Below are positions 46,790 to 59,067 of a stretch of 64,000 nt of DNA, one piece after another; position 1 is the first letter of the stretch; every line of letters begins with the position of its first letter. The DNA comes from Microcyclospora pomicola. Its lineage: Eukaryota; Ascomycota; Dothideomycetes; Capnodiales. Under the pieces are notes generated by a model. That model did not search any database. It was not told where the DNA came from and worked only from the letters and a program-made list of their open reading frames with translations. Location: NCBI GenBank assembly GCA_002786065.1, contig NHNY01000012.1:466782-530781 (forward strand). Reading direction: 5' to 3'. The position numbers and the translations under genes are program-made.

Positions 46790-48121
46790 ACCCTTAGAAC
46801 ATTCTTTTATCTAGTAGCTAGGTTATTAATCTAAAGGACACTAGCTATTAACTAAGGGCCTTTAGAGGCTAGTCCCCTATAGCTAGCTAGACTAATAATT
46901 AAAATAGAGCTAATTAATAGGTAGAATTAAGAAAGATACTAGTCTAAGATAGCCTAATTAACTATTCTAAGCCTAGGATCCTATTAAGCCTACTAATTAG
47001 ACTTAAACTATTCTAAGGAACTGATTATTATCTAGTTAATAATAAGTTAAGCTACATTAGCTTAATATAGCTTAATTATAGTACTTACTACTACTTAGCT
47101 TTATATTAAGCTTAAATCCTAGTATAAGAGCTAAACTAAGCTATCTAGCATCTCTAATTATAGAGAACAATTACTTTAACTTAGACTAATCTACCTAAGG
47201 CTCTTCTAACTAGCCCTAGACCCTATTTAAGATTAAACTAGAGGTTATTATATAGCTTAGAAGAAGTATAGAGCTTCTACCTTATCTCTAAGAATCTATA
47301 GAAGGGTTAGCCTAATACCCTAGCTTTAATACCTTAATAGTAACCTTCTAAAGGCTTTAAAACTAGAATTTAGGCCCTTAACTAGTCCTAATAGAATCTT
47401 AACCTATTCTAAGAAACCCTATACCCTTAATATAACCTCTACAGACTAGCCTATTACTATTATTTATTATACTACCTTAGGACCTAACTACTATAGTTAG
47501 GCTAAAGGACCCTAAGGTACATATTAAAGGGCTAGGCAAACTTAAGACTACTACTAGAAATACAGCCTTTAAGATATAGTAGCTAGAGGTTAAGAACTAT
47601 TTAGACTAAATAGAACAGTTCTAGTTTAGGAGACTAATAACTAGTAGAGAAAAGCTTAGATTAGTGTTAATATTATTAGAGGATAATAACTTATTTATAT
47701 AGATAGATATATTAAAAGGTGTTAGGTTATTGTTATTACCTAATTAAGAGGTAAAGTAGGCTAGTTAATTAAACTTCTTAAAGTTTAAACAGACTAATCT
47801 TAATTAGGATAAGACTAAGAGAAGGAACTTTAAGAGCATAGTATAGAAGATAACTATAAAGAAGTTTGTAATTAACCTATAAGCTACCTATAATAGGCTT
47901 CCTCTACTAAAGAATATAGATATACTAGTAAGAAGGTTCTAAAGTAGTATTAAGACTTAGGTTAGGAATAAACTTAACAAACTCTAAGTCTTAGTATTAA
48001 ATACTCTATACTATAAGTACATTATAAGGGCTATAACTATTAATAAACTTAACTTTTATAATAAGAACTATAGCTATACTATATTATTAAGACAATAAGA
48101 GGAAAAACTTAATACTATAAC
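46790..48121. mobile_element. Old, heavily RIPed retroelement relic, left part
   Basis: Very AT-rich, packed with CTA/TAG and almost free of CA, TG and CG dinucleotides, as expected after intense RIP plus later loss of methylated CpG. A gag-like frame with many stops can be followed from about 47500 to the end of the segment. It appears to resume after the outer element at 60880, where a mutated zinc knuckle is visible. The exact element class cannot be assigned. Confidence 0.6.
48117..48121 (+). repeat. Target-site duplication ATAAC, left copy
   Basis: The 5 bp directly before the left LTR are ATAAC; the same 5 bp follow the right LTR at 60875-60879. Confidence 0.85.
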
Positions 48122-48337
48122 TATAAGGCCCCTTTCCTACCTAAAGTAAGGTTAAAGTTATATGTCTCTAGTCTTAGTATAAAGCGACACTTCGGTACGC
48201 GACCTACGCACCTTATACGCTTTATAGATTTTTCTTAGTAGTAACTGTATCATACTATTACTCCCTTATTTCTGTGTACTACGCTATCCTTTAGTATCTA
48301 GAAGCTACGCCCTAGTAGCCTATTACTACCCCTTATA
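48122..48337 (+). repeat. 5' LTR of outer chromovirus
   Basis: 216 bp. It begins TATAAGG and ends CCTTATA, RIPed forms of TGTAAGG...CCTTACA inverted ends. It matches the 3' LTR without gaps, with about 18 differences by eye, nearly all transitions and mostly T/A here against C/G there. Confidence 0.93.
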
Positions 48338-48399
48338 ATTATAATCTATCTTTTAAGGAACATAGCCTAGTACACAGGATAGAGGACATTTAGGAGATA

Positions 48400-49560
48400 G
48401 AAGGGTATAGCACCTATAAAAACCCTATAGAGACAACTACGAGCGACACTATACAAGACGCGAGCGCGACGCTAGAAGAGCGCTTACGTATCGCGCAGGA
48501 AAAGCGGGATCGTCTTATTATACAACGAGAGCTATAGAGGGTAGAGGAAGAAGTAGCTATACTTAAGAGAGGCAATAGCATCCCTAATAGCCTCCCTAAT
48601 TATCTCTAAACTAGCCTAGCTATTACTACACTAAGATCCTTAGAACTTACTCCGAGTTTAGTAGGAAGCGCTATATAGTCGCTATATAAGCGTACGACTA
48701 GCGACGAAGAAGATGATGCGCAACCGCGTTTTAAAAAGCAGGACACTAAGCTAAAGGACTTAGATAAATACTATAGTAAGAGCATTAAGGAATATCGTAA
48801 CTACGTGCGCGATATAGAGCTTACTGCTATAAACACTCTAGGAGCCTTCTCTATAGAAGAAAACCTTATTACTTAGGCTATGTAGTTTCTTAAGGGAGAC
48901 CTAAAAGAAACCTAGTAGTCGGAGTATAAGCGACTAAAGAGCGTAGGTGTCGCGCTTAACTAGGAATACTATAAGGCATTTCTGCTAGATATCTAGGTAG
49001 ACCTAGTTAATCGTAGTATAGAGGCAAGCTAGCAATACAAGAAAGCGGAGTAACAAGAGGGCTAATCTATAAGGGCCTTCGCTACCTTTCTTAGGACACT
49101 AGAAGCGTAGCTCCCTCTATACACTAAGGCGTAATATATGTAGCACCTATTTATAGGAATAAGGCTAGAATTAAGGGCTTCTCTCTCTAACTATATAGTA
49201 ATCCCTAATATAAGGGAGAAATTAATTACTGTCGTAACTACTATAGAGACGAACATACGCCGTACTAGAGGCGCACGATCGGGACACGGTCGCATAACTA
49301 GAGAGTTATACCGTAGTCCTCGAGTCTCCTAAAGGACTCGAGGGAGTAGTAAATCGACGTACCCGACTCGCGCGCGCGATAAGCGTCGTACGCTAGAGCC
49401 GCGTAAGTATAATAACGATATAGCTATAGCACCTAAACTAGGCACTTATTAGACCTATAGAGAATTAGGTTACATCTCCCCTAACTGTCTAAAGAAGAGG
49501 AAGGGTAGAAACCCTAACAGGACCCCTATTAACTATGTTAAGGTAGGAAAAGCCTAAGCG
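48400..49560 (+). pseudogene. gag of outer chromovirus, RIPed
   Basis: A single frame with several TAG/TAA stops includes an Arg/Glu-rich helical region near 48481. At 49447-49488 it has a zinc-knuckle-shaped Cys-x2-Cys-x4-His-x4-Cys site, in which the first two Cys and the His now read Tyr and only the last Cys remains. It lies in a different frame from pol, as is common for gypsy elements. Gag forms the particle core. Confidence 0.75.
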
Positions 49561-49883
49561 CTTTACAAAGTATAGCTAATATGTAGCGTAGGGTAATCGA
49601 AAAATTATCGGCTATAGAACGCAAGTGTAGCGCGTAACGCGCGTATAGCGGCGAGACTGCACTTATAGCTATCCTTAATCCTAGTACAGCTGTTACCCTA
49701 ATTAATTAAGGGACAGTAGTAGACCTTAGTCTTAACTTAATCTCTAGCGACCTTCCTACGCTAGAATAGATAGGCGGCGAACGTAAGCATTGTTACGCTA
49801 CGTACGAGATACGCGTACGAATAGTAGACGACTATAGTACGTAGCGCGATATAGACTTCGTAGCATATAGGGTAGACCGTAAA

Positions 49884-49888
49884 GGAAG
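49884..49888 (+). repeat. Target-site duplication GGAAG, left copy
   Basis: The 5 bp directly before the inner element; the second copy is at 55448-55452. Confidence 0.88.
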
Positions 49889-50104
49889 TGTTACGGCATT
49901 TAGCTTAGGACAATGATTAATAATAGGACAATAAGTACATAGATAGAATATAAGACATGCTATAGAGAGAGAAAGACAAGAATAGTAGTGTATAGCAGAA
50001 CTAATATTCTTAAATTCAGTACTAAGAAGGGAAGACCTGTTATGCCTAAGGTAGCTACAGCTAGCTACAAACTACTAAGTCTTACAATAGGTTATACTAT
50101 AACA
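49889..50104 (-). repeat. 3' LTR of nested chromovirus
   Basis: 216 bp, starting TGTTACGG and ending CTATAACA on the plus strand. It aligns gap-free with 55232-55447, with about a dozen differences, all transitions. This copy keeps more C and G. Confidence 0.92.
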
Positions 50105-50109
50105 CTATC

Positions 50110-53100
50110 CCCTCCTTCTAAAGGCTAAGCTCCTACGAGGCCTAAAGCAAACGAACTGTAGCGGGGCTTCTAGGGGTACTAACGGTAGAACTCGTTAAGA
50201 TGCTCTACTAGGGTGTAGATATAGTCCTAAGGTTCCTAGGTCAACTTATCATAACCCTCCTATTGCACTTTGTAGTAGACACTATTAGGGGAATCCTAAG
50301 AGTCTACAATAGCCTATACCGCGTATTCTACTATATTGTCTATATAGGTAGGCGGAGGGGTAGGGAGTTGTTGTCCTAAGTAGGGGTCGTTAGGACAGGG
50401 GTATAGGAGGTTGACATAGAAGACATTATAGATCTTTATGCTAGTATGCAGCTCTAGGCAGTAGGCTTAGGGGCTAAGCTTTATAGTAATAGTGTAGGGG
50501 CCTAGTTGCTTCTAGTCTAGCTTCTTACTTAGCCTAAGGGTCTTAAGGTTGCGGCTACTAAGGTATACCCTGTCCCCTACTTAGTAGTTAGGGGTATTCT
50601 TCTAGTGTCGATTAGCGTGCTTTTCGTAAATAGCTTAGGCAAAGCGCATCTCTTATACTAGTGTTAGTTCTACTTACTCTATCTTAGTAGCGAAGTCCTA
50701 TACAGCAATTGCTTCCTAGTTAGAGCGAGTGACAGTTAAGGTAACTATATGTTTAGGGGGCTCTATTCTAGTTCGAGGGTGTTGTCTATAGTTGGCTAGG
50801 AAAGGAGATACCTTAGTAGTGCTAGAAGTCTAGTTGTTAGCAGAGAATTCTGCTGTAGCTAACTACTAAGCCTAGTCATCTTGTAGGTAGTTACAGTAGT
50901 AGCGTAGGGTTTGTTCTATAGTAGCGTTAGCGATCTCTATTTGTCTATCTGTCTAGGGGTAGTATGTAGTTAACAAGGTAGAGTTAATTCCTAATAGTTA
51001 GTATAGTGTCTTCTAGAAGGACGAGATAAATTAGGTTCCTCTATTAGAAGTAATTGTTGTTAGTAGGCTATACAGCTTCTAGATGTAGTCGTAGAACAGG
51101 CGTACTATATAGGGTGTTTTTATGCTCTAACAAGGGATTAAGTGCCGCATTTTGGTTAGTCTATCTATAACAACTATAATGTTAGACACTATATTACTAG
51201 CGATAGTCCTACTTCGGGGTAGGTCAACAACAAAATTAATAGTAATATGCTTCTAGCGGCGATCTAGGGGATCTAAGGGCTTTAAGAGACTATAGTACTT
51301 ATCCCTAGATAGTTTAGCCCTATTGCATATCCTATAGTTGCGATTGAACTAGGTAATGTCGTCGTGTATGTTAGGCTAGTACTAGTAGCGTTAGGCTAGG
51401 TCGTAGTGTTTTGCTTTGCTAGGGTGGCCTGTAGCTAGGGGTTAGTATAAATCTATTATAACTTTGTAGCGAAGGTCTTTATATTTAGGGACAAAGGTCC
51501 TACCTCTATACTGTAGCTTACCCTATACTACAGCGTATTCTAACAGAGAGACATCTTCGTAATGTGGTTCTAGGTCCTAGACTGCCTTAACTAGGCCTTA
51601 GGTAAAGGGGTCCTACTAGTATGCTTCTTCTAGGAGCTCGTTTACAGTAGGTTCTTTAGGGTTAACTATATTGTCCTTAAGTTCGCTATCGTTATTTAGG
51701 GGTTCTAGTGTTGTTTAGAGTCTGCTAAGGCGAGATAGGGCTACTTAAATAGCCTAGAGGGTGTGTGCTTATAACACAGGGTCGAGATTGTAAGGTTTTA
51801 GTACTACCTGTGTTGCGATCTCTCTACTATCCCCTCTATCTAAAGGGAGATCTCCTAGTCTCCTAGTTAAGGCGTCTACTCGACTGTTAAGAGATCTAGG
51901 TATATAGGCAAGTACGAAGTTAAATCGGGAAAGGAACTCGCTCTAGCGGGCCTGTCGTCTGTTTAGGAGCTTAGTTTTCATAAAGTAGGTAAGGTTTTTG
52001 TAGTTAGAGTGGACCTTAACTAGTTAATCAGCTCCCTCTAGTTCTGCCCTCTATTCTTCGAATGCTTTAATAATAGCAAGCAGTTCCTTATTATAGATGT
52101 TATAGTTGTATTCCGCAGGTAACATCTTCTTAGATAGATAGGCAACTAGTTTCTATAGAGAGTTAGGGTGCTATTAGAGGAGTACTGCACTAGTTATTCT
52201 ATTAGAAGCATCCGTCTCTAGTCTAGTAGGAAGGTTAAAGTCGAAGTATTATAGGATAAGGGCAGTATAGAAACTCGTAGATAGAGATTCGAATGCTTAT
52301 TACTGTTTAGGACCCTAGGTAAAGGGTAAGCCCTTTTTAGTTAATATAGTTAAGAGGGCGACAATATGTAAGTATCTCCTAATAAATCTTCTGTAGAAGT
52401 TCGCAAAACTAAGGAATCCCTAGACCTCCTTAAGGTTAGTAGGCTTAGACTAGTCGACAATAGCGGAGATCTTCTTAGGGTCTATCTTAATACCTTCTGT
52501 GCTAATAATTAGGCCTAGGTATTTAACCTCCTGTTTATAGAACTCGTATTTATTAATGTCTACTTAGAGACCTGCCTTACGCAGTCTTTCTAGCACTAGT
52601 TTGACATGTTCCCTATACTCCTTAAGGTTGTTACTATAGATAAGGATGTCGTTAATGTACGCAGTAGCGAAGCGATCTAGGAAATTATAGAGTTTGTTAT
52701 TAATGTAGTGCTAGAAGGAACTAGGTGCGTTAGACAGTCCGAAGGGCATAACTATATACTTATATAGGCCGTAGCGGGTTCTAAAAGCAGTAAGCTATTT
52801 GTCGCCTTGCTTTATACGTAGCTTATTAAAGGCTACAATAATATCTAGCTTAGTAAAGTATTTAGCCTTGCCTAGGCGGCTAAGGGTCTCTTAGATTAGG
52901 GGCAAGGGGTACTAGTTCTTAACAGTAAGGGCATTTAGGCTACGATAGTCGACGCAGAGTCGCAGTCCTCTATTAGGCTTGCGCACAAATAACACAGGGC
53001 TAGCAGCTAAGGAGCTACTAGGGCGGATAAACCCTTTGCCTAGGTTCTTAGTAAGGTATTTTTTTAGGATAAGGAGTTTATCCCTTAATATATTATAGAG

Positions 53101-53900
53101 GGGCCTAAATAGAGGTACCGCTCCTAGTATTAGTTAAATGCTATAGTTGTATAGTCTGTAGGGTGGTAGCTCGTCTGCTAACTGTTAGGAAAAGACATCA
53201 AGGAATTCGTAGTATTCTAGAGGCAGCTTAGTAGCTAGGTCTGTAGGTGTCTTAGGCTTAAGGGCCTTCTTAATATTAGCTAAAGTAACTGCGAAGAGCG
53301 AGTGTCCTGTCTTTATAGCTAGAGATCGAAAGGGGGCAGCACTAATAGCCCTAACTTTAAGGCATAGTAGTTTAGGGGCTTAGGTTAGTAGCAAGATAGT
53401 ACTAGTTATAGATCGGACTAAGTAGTTAGCTCTGTAGAAGTTGGATTTAAAGTAGAGGGTGCTTATACCGAAGTCTACAGCTAGGTTGTGACGCTTTAGC
53501 TAACTAAGGCCTAAAACTATAGAGTAGTCTAATAGCTTAGTAACAAACAGCGATACCTTCTCCTAGTAGGCTCTATTGCTAATAGACATAGTAGTGTAAC
53601 AGACATAGGTTACCTAGCTAGAGCTAGATTCTAAGCCGTTAATAAGGTCGAGAGGGCGAGGGTTCTTTAATAGTTGTAAGGGTAGGTTCTAAGATTACGT
53701 ATGTTTAGCATTAATAAATCCTAATGTAAGAGCACTATAGTTAAGGAGTGTAGGGCAATTTAATATTAATTAAGTGCCTATTTAGATAGGAATAACTATA
53801 GGTTCATCTATAAAGGACTCCTTATTAAAACGTTTTGTAGTAGTTAGTTAGATTCTTGTAGAGGATAAAGACAGTAATATAAACTAGGGGTGTCCTTATA
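50110..53900 (-). pseudogene. pol of nested chromovirus, RIPed
   Basis: Protease, reverse transcriptase, RNase H, integrase and chromodomain are all visible in one minus-strand frame with scattered TAG/TAA stops. The RT shows a [15 protein letters not shown] block, FTKLDI, a TAFRTRYG block, VMPFGLSNAPS and ILIYSNN. The integrase core and a C-terminal chromodomain (VYYKVQ, EGYDKLT) follow. The chromodomain of such elements recognises methylated H3K9 and steers insertion into heterochromatin. Confidence 0.88.
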
Positions 53901-53949
53901 AGCGTCTTTACATAAGGACTAGGCGTTTCCCTATTTAGGGGCTAGGGCA

Positions 53950-55150
53950 GGGTTGTTATTAGTGGTGTTATTGCTAAAGGTAGCACTAGTAGCTACTAAC
54001 CTAGGTTAGGGGCGATTAGAGCAGTTACTAGCAATATGCCCTAGGTTCCTACAGTAGAGGCACAACCCCTAAGTACGGCGACGGGCCTTTTCTTCCTTAG
54101 TTAAGGGGCCCCTTAGGCGAGTGCGAGCTACAGAGAGGTCTATAGGAACTGTACTATCGCCTATAGGGATAGGGGTAATACGTATAGGGATTGTAGTAGT
54201 AGTAGTAGTTATAGCTAGGCAAGCTAGTACACTGTAGGGGGCACTAGCAGAGCGGTATTAGCCTTAGGCAGAGCGAAGAAGTGCTAAATGCTAGGTAGCA
54301 AAGGTCTGTCGACGAGTATCTAAGCGCTAGCATAGAGCTATAAAGTCTGTATAGGACAGATGCTTATAGTTATTGTTAAGGAGCAAGGCATAGAGCTTAT
54401 TGCTAAGACCTTGTAGTAGTTATGCCTTCTTAGCCTCATCATTATACCTAGTATAGACAACGTAGCGACTAAATTCAGTATAGAAGTCTATAAAAGGCTA
54501 GTTCCTTTAGCGAAGAATTCTTAGTTTGTTCTAGGCAGTCCCTTACCTGTCTAGGTCGCTAAAGGCACGATCTAAGGTAGCGAACAACTCGTTAATGTTT
54601 AGGATAGTAGTGTCTCCTCTAGGGGAGAAGTAGGGTATTATCTAGGCTATAGCATTGCCCTTAAGGAATAAGATAGTATAAGCTACTTTCTAGTCCTTAG
54701 AGTAGAAGTAGTTACTGTTAGCCCTAAACTTAAGTATAATACTAAACTTCTAAGTCTCGTATTTGTCCCTATCTCTACCGAAGGTGTCTAGGTCTATAAT
54801 CTTTTAAGACCTCTTAGTAGTAGCAGCTAGGGCCTAGTCACCTTGCTAGGTAGATAGGTGTTCGAGAACTAGTTCCTTAGCAGCTAACTACTAGCGAGCG
54901 TCGTTAATATCGACCTGTAGGGCCTCTCTATAGGCCTAACTGTCTATAAGGTTCTTTATAGCTGTATCTCTTACTCTCTAAATAGCTAAAATCTGTGTCT
55001 ATACTCTATTAGGGTTATCCTAGACCTACTAGAAGAACTCTTAGGGATTAGTTAGTTAGGGGGTAGTAGCGCTACTGTTAGGATTAGCGTTAAAGCTACC
55101 TAGTGTAGCGTGTCCTAAAGAAGGTAGAGTAGAGTTTAGGTCTATAGTTT
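53950..55150 (-). pseudogene. gag of nested chromovirus, RIPed
   Basis: The frame is broken by stops. The zinc knuckle CLYCRNLGHIASNC (54062-54021) is intact: Cys-x2-Cys-x4-His-x4-Cys. The N-terminal part is poorly conserved, as is usual for gag. Confidence 0.7.
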
Positions 55151-55231
55151 AATACAGAGTTTATAGTGCAGTAGTACTATATAGTGTTTCTATAGGTTTC
55201 TAGGTGTCTGTAGATAGGTAATAGTATATAA

Positions 55232-55447
55232 TATTATAGCATTTAGCTTAGGACAATAATTAATAATAGGACAATAAGTATATAGATAGAATATAAGACA
55301 TACTATAGAGAGAGAAAGACAAGAATAGTAGTATATAGCAGAACTAATATTCTTAAATTCAGTACTAAGAAGAGAAGACCTGTTATGCCTAAGGTAGCTA
55401 CAGCTAGCTATAAACTACTAAGTCTTATAACAGGTTATACTATAATA
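55232..55447 (-). repeat. 5' LTR of nested chromovirus
   Basis: 216 bp, the partner of 49889-50104. It is more strongly RIPed: start TATTATAG instead of TGTTACGG, end ATAATA instead of ATAACA. Confidence 0.92.
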
Positions 55448-55452
55448 GGAAG
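55448..55452 (+). repeat. Target-site duplication GGAAG, right copy
   Basis: The 5 bp directly after the nested element; identical to 49884-49888. Confidence 0.88.
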
Positions 55453-58400
55453 CGCTCTACTACTAGGTATACACACCCTCTATAAATATAGTGTTAACCT
55501 AGACTATCTAGCTTAGACCTTTAGATATAGGCTAAGTAGTAAGGAAGATATCTAATATGTAGAGGTAGAAGACTTCGATATAGACGAGGTAGTGTTCCTC
55601 GGGCTCGTCGTTACCGATACACCTACAGCGTAAGTACGCGTAACAAGCGATGTACTTCTACTAGAACTTATAGAGAATATAGAAGTGTTTAACAGCGATA
55701 AGGTATCCTTATTGCTATCGCATCGATAAATAGACTATCGAATCGATATTATAGAAGGCAAGGAACCCCTATATAGGCCGCTATATAACCTATTAGAGCG
55801 CGAACTACGCCTATTACGCGAGTATCTTAAAGAGAATCTTACGAGTAGTAGGATACGCTATAGCTATAGCCTAGTAGGGGCCCTAATCCTGTTCGTTCCT
55901 AAGAAGGATAGCACTCTTAAACTGTGTATTGATTATCGTAGTCTAAATGTAGTAACTATTAAGAATAGGTACCCGCTACTATTAATCGTAGAGACACTCG
56001 ATCGCTTGTCGGGCGTATATTACTATACGACCCTCGATCTTCGAGAGGCCTACTACAGGATTAGAATTAATCCTAGAGATAAATAGAAAACAGCCTTTCG
56101 CACCCGCTATAGGCACTTCGAATACCTAGTAATGCCCTTCGGACTTACAAACGCACCTACGACCTTCTAGTCGCACATTAATCGTACGCTAGCAGGGCTG
56201 CTAGACACTGTGTGTGTAGTCTATTTAGATAACATCTTAATCTTTATATATAGCGAGGATATCGCGACGTACTAGCGCGCGATTAACAAAGTACTTAAGA
56301 GACTTAAGCGACACGAACTGTATGTAAAATTATCGAAATACACCTTCGCTACGAAGGAAGTATCGTTCCTAGGCTTTATTATAAGCACTAAGGGAGTTAC
56401 TATAGATGCCTCTAAGGTAGAAACCATTACTACCTAGCTAGAGCCTAAAAGCGTGAAGGAACTACAGATGTTCTTAGGATTCTCGAATTTCTATTGAAGG
56501 TTCGTCGTAGGTTACGCGCGTATTATAGCGCCCCTTATAGACCTACTTAAAGGAAGCAAGGCTTTTAACTAGAGCAGCAATGCTTAAGAAGCGTTCGATA
56601 GGCTTAAGACTGCCTATTTAACTGCGCCTATTATGCGCTACTTTAACCCGGCGCGTAAGATCCGTATCGAAACAGATGTATCTAGATTTGCGATCTCTAG
56701 CATCCTCTTATAGCTGTTTAAGGATAACTAATAGCACCCTATTGCCTTTATCTTAAGGAAGCTTTAAGAAGTAGAGAGAAATTAGGAAACTTATAATTAA
56801 GAGCTGTTAGCTATTGTGTACGCTTTTAAAACATAGCGACATTATATCGAAGGAGCAAGCTCCTATATAGATATGTATACCGATTATAACAACCTACGTA
56901 GTATACGCGCTATACAGAAGCTTAACCTACGTTAAGCACGCTAGGCGGTTTACCTAGTAGCGTTCGATTTTAATATCTATTACACTACTAGAGTTAAGAA
57001 CCCTGTAGATAGCCCTTCGCGAAGGCCTAATTACTATACTAAAAACTAAGCTGTATAGAGATTGTTGCTAATATTGTAAAGAAAGCTAGTAGTAATAGCA
57101 GAAATCCGGACAGTGTCCGAGAGTAGAGTACGAGGATCTACGCCTAAGCAGAGCTCGGTTGTAGACAGTAAGACGCTAGTCGCACGCCTATGCAGCGTAT
57201 TAGCGATAAACCCGGCTACTAGCGCTACTAGTCGCGAATAGTACGTGCTACGCTATAAAGCACGAGTGCTTATAAGCGAACTTGCGAAGGATGATTCTAG
57301 TGTTAGTGTAAATAGGATCCTTACGGCTTAGTAAAGAGACGCCTTTATAATAGAGCGTAGGTCGTACGCAACGTTAGCGTAGAAGCATCGTAGCAAGGGT
57401 AACCCTATATAGAGGGTTAACTAGAATAACCTTTTAAGATTTAAGGGTAGAATCTATATGCTACTAGAATCGAGTATTTAGTAGGAGCTCTTAAAGTAGC
57501 ACTATAACTATATTATAGCTAGCTATTTCGGCGTAAGTCGTACGTACGACCTTCTCGTAAGAAGCTATTATTAGTAGAACATACGCAATAATGTAGACGA
57601 ATATATCCGTATATATACTATATGCTAACGAATGAAAGTCGAAAGGCAATTGCCTTATAAAGAGCTAAGTTCCTTGCCTATCCCTTTATAACTATTCTTA
57701 GAATTAACTATAGATTTTATTATAGGACTACCTTTAGTAAAGCGCGACAACTGCGTATATAATACGATCTTTGTAGTAGTCGACCGCTACTTAAAGATAA
57801 CTCGATATATCGCTATAAAGAAGGATTAGGATGTAAATAACCTTATAAAGCAGTTTTTTAATAAAATCTGTTATAAATAGAGAGTACCTTAAGGCATTAT
57901 AACTAATCGAGGCCTAACCTTTATATTAAGGTTCTAGAAGGAAATCTGCTTCTAATTATAGGTTAAAAGGCGTTTTAGTACTACTTTCTACCTACAGAGT
58001 AATAGATAGACTAAAAGGCAGAACTAGACGCTCGAGCACTACCTACGCTACTACTACGTAGCAGAGCAGAGCGACTAGATAGACTTAATACCCTAAGCCG
58101 AATTCTACTATAACAATTTAAAACATACAAGTACTAGACAGAGCCCTTTCTTTATTGTCTATAGCATATATATAAGTATAGGAGATGCCTCTAAGGACAG
58201 AGTTATAGAGGGGGAGGTACCCGCAGCCGCAGCGAGAATTGAACGCATGCGCAACGCACGTAAATCTCTCGAAAAACATTTGCAAGCGGCACAGGAACAT
58301 CAGCAGAAATGGTTCAATTAGAATCATAGACCTATGTCCTTTAAGTAAGGGGACTTAGTGTTACTAAGCACCAGAAACCTGAAGCTAGCATCACTAACCC

Positions 58401-58800
58401 GCAAAATGTCACCTAAATTCGTAGGACTATTCAGAGTACGCGACGCAGTTAGTGCGTAAGCCTATCGCCTGTGGCTCACACTAAAGTATCGTATTCATAA
58501 CGTGTTCTATGTAGGACTGCTTAAGCTATTCTACTAGAGACCTAGGGATCCTAAGCCAGATACAGAGGCACCTGCATTAGTAGATAACGAAGGTTAGGAG
58601 CAATAGGAGGTGGAAAAGCTCCTTAATCGGCGAATTTATAAGGGAAATAGACAGTACCTAGTACGATAGAAAGGGTACTCTGAGGTATAGGATACCTAGA
58701 TAAGTAGCGATAAACTCGATAGTGCGAGCGAGTTACGCCTCGAGTACGATGCTAGGCTAGACGACACCAGAAAGACTAGCTAAAATGACAAAGGCACACC
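55453..58800 (+). pseudogene. pol of outer chromovirus, RIPed
   Basis: Continues the frame interrupted by the nested element. The RT (55922 onward) shows LCIDYRSLN, an RYPLLLI segment, TTLDLREAYYRIRI, TAFRTRYRHFEYLVMPFGLT and VVYLDNILIF (normally YLDD). RNase H lies around 56640-57050, the H2C2-type integrase zinc region around 57400-57620, and the integrase core around 57700-58330. The chromodomain is at 58607-58719 (QYLVR, KGYSEV). Many TAG/TAA stops occur, with no frameshift across 2.7 kb. The part at 58190-58330 has kept many CA and TG dinucleotides. Confidence 0.9.
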
Positions 58801-59067
58801 TTAGAGAGGTAGACCAAGAGGAAGGCTAAGGAAGTTACTGTAGGTCGTTATTGCGAAGCTACGATACCCGAAAACGACTGTTATGCGCACGTTAGGGTAT
58901 TCACAGACACATCTAGCAGACACAAAATTGGAGAAGACAATAATCAAACAGCATAGTATTTAGCCCTAGCTAGTATAACTACTTACATAGGATATAAGCT
59001 ACCTAAACGCTAACTATTAGAGAGCTAGGCGCGGACCTAGCGTTCTATATACGCTCCTTATAGATGC

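Larger units (their letters stand above)
49889..55447 (-). mobile_element. Second Ty3/gypsy chromovirus nested in the first, minus orientation
   Basis: 5559 bp, flanked by 216-bp LTRs and the GGAAG duplication. Read on the minus strand: 5' LTR 55447-55232, gag with zinc knuckle (54062-54021), protease, reverse transcriptase around 53000-52400, RNase H, integrase around 51400-50700, a chromodomain around 50330-50180, a purine-rich tract at 50120-50105, and 3' LTR 50104-49889. pol stays in one frame from at least 52950 to 50328 and carries only RIP-type stops. Gag is in another frame. It inserted into the outer element between its gag and protease/RT regions and is therefore younger. Confidence 0.93.
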
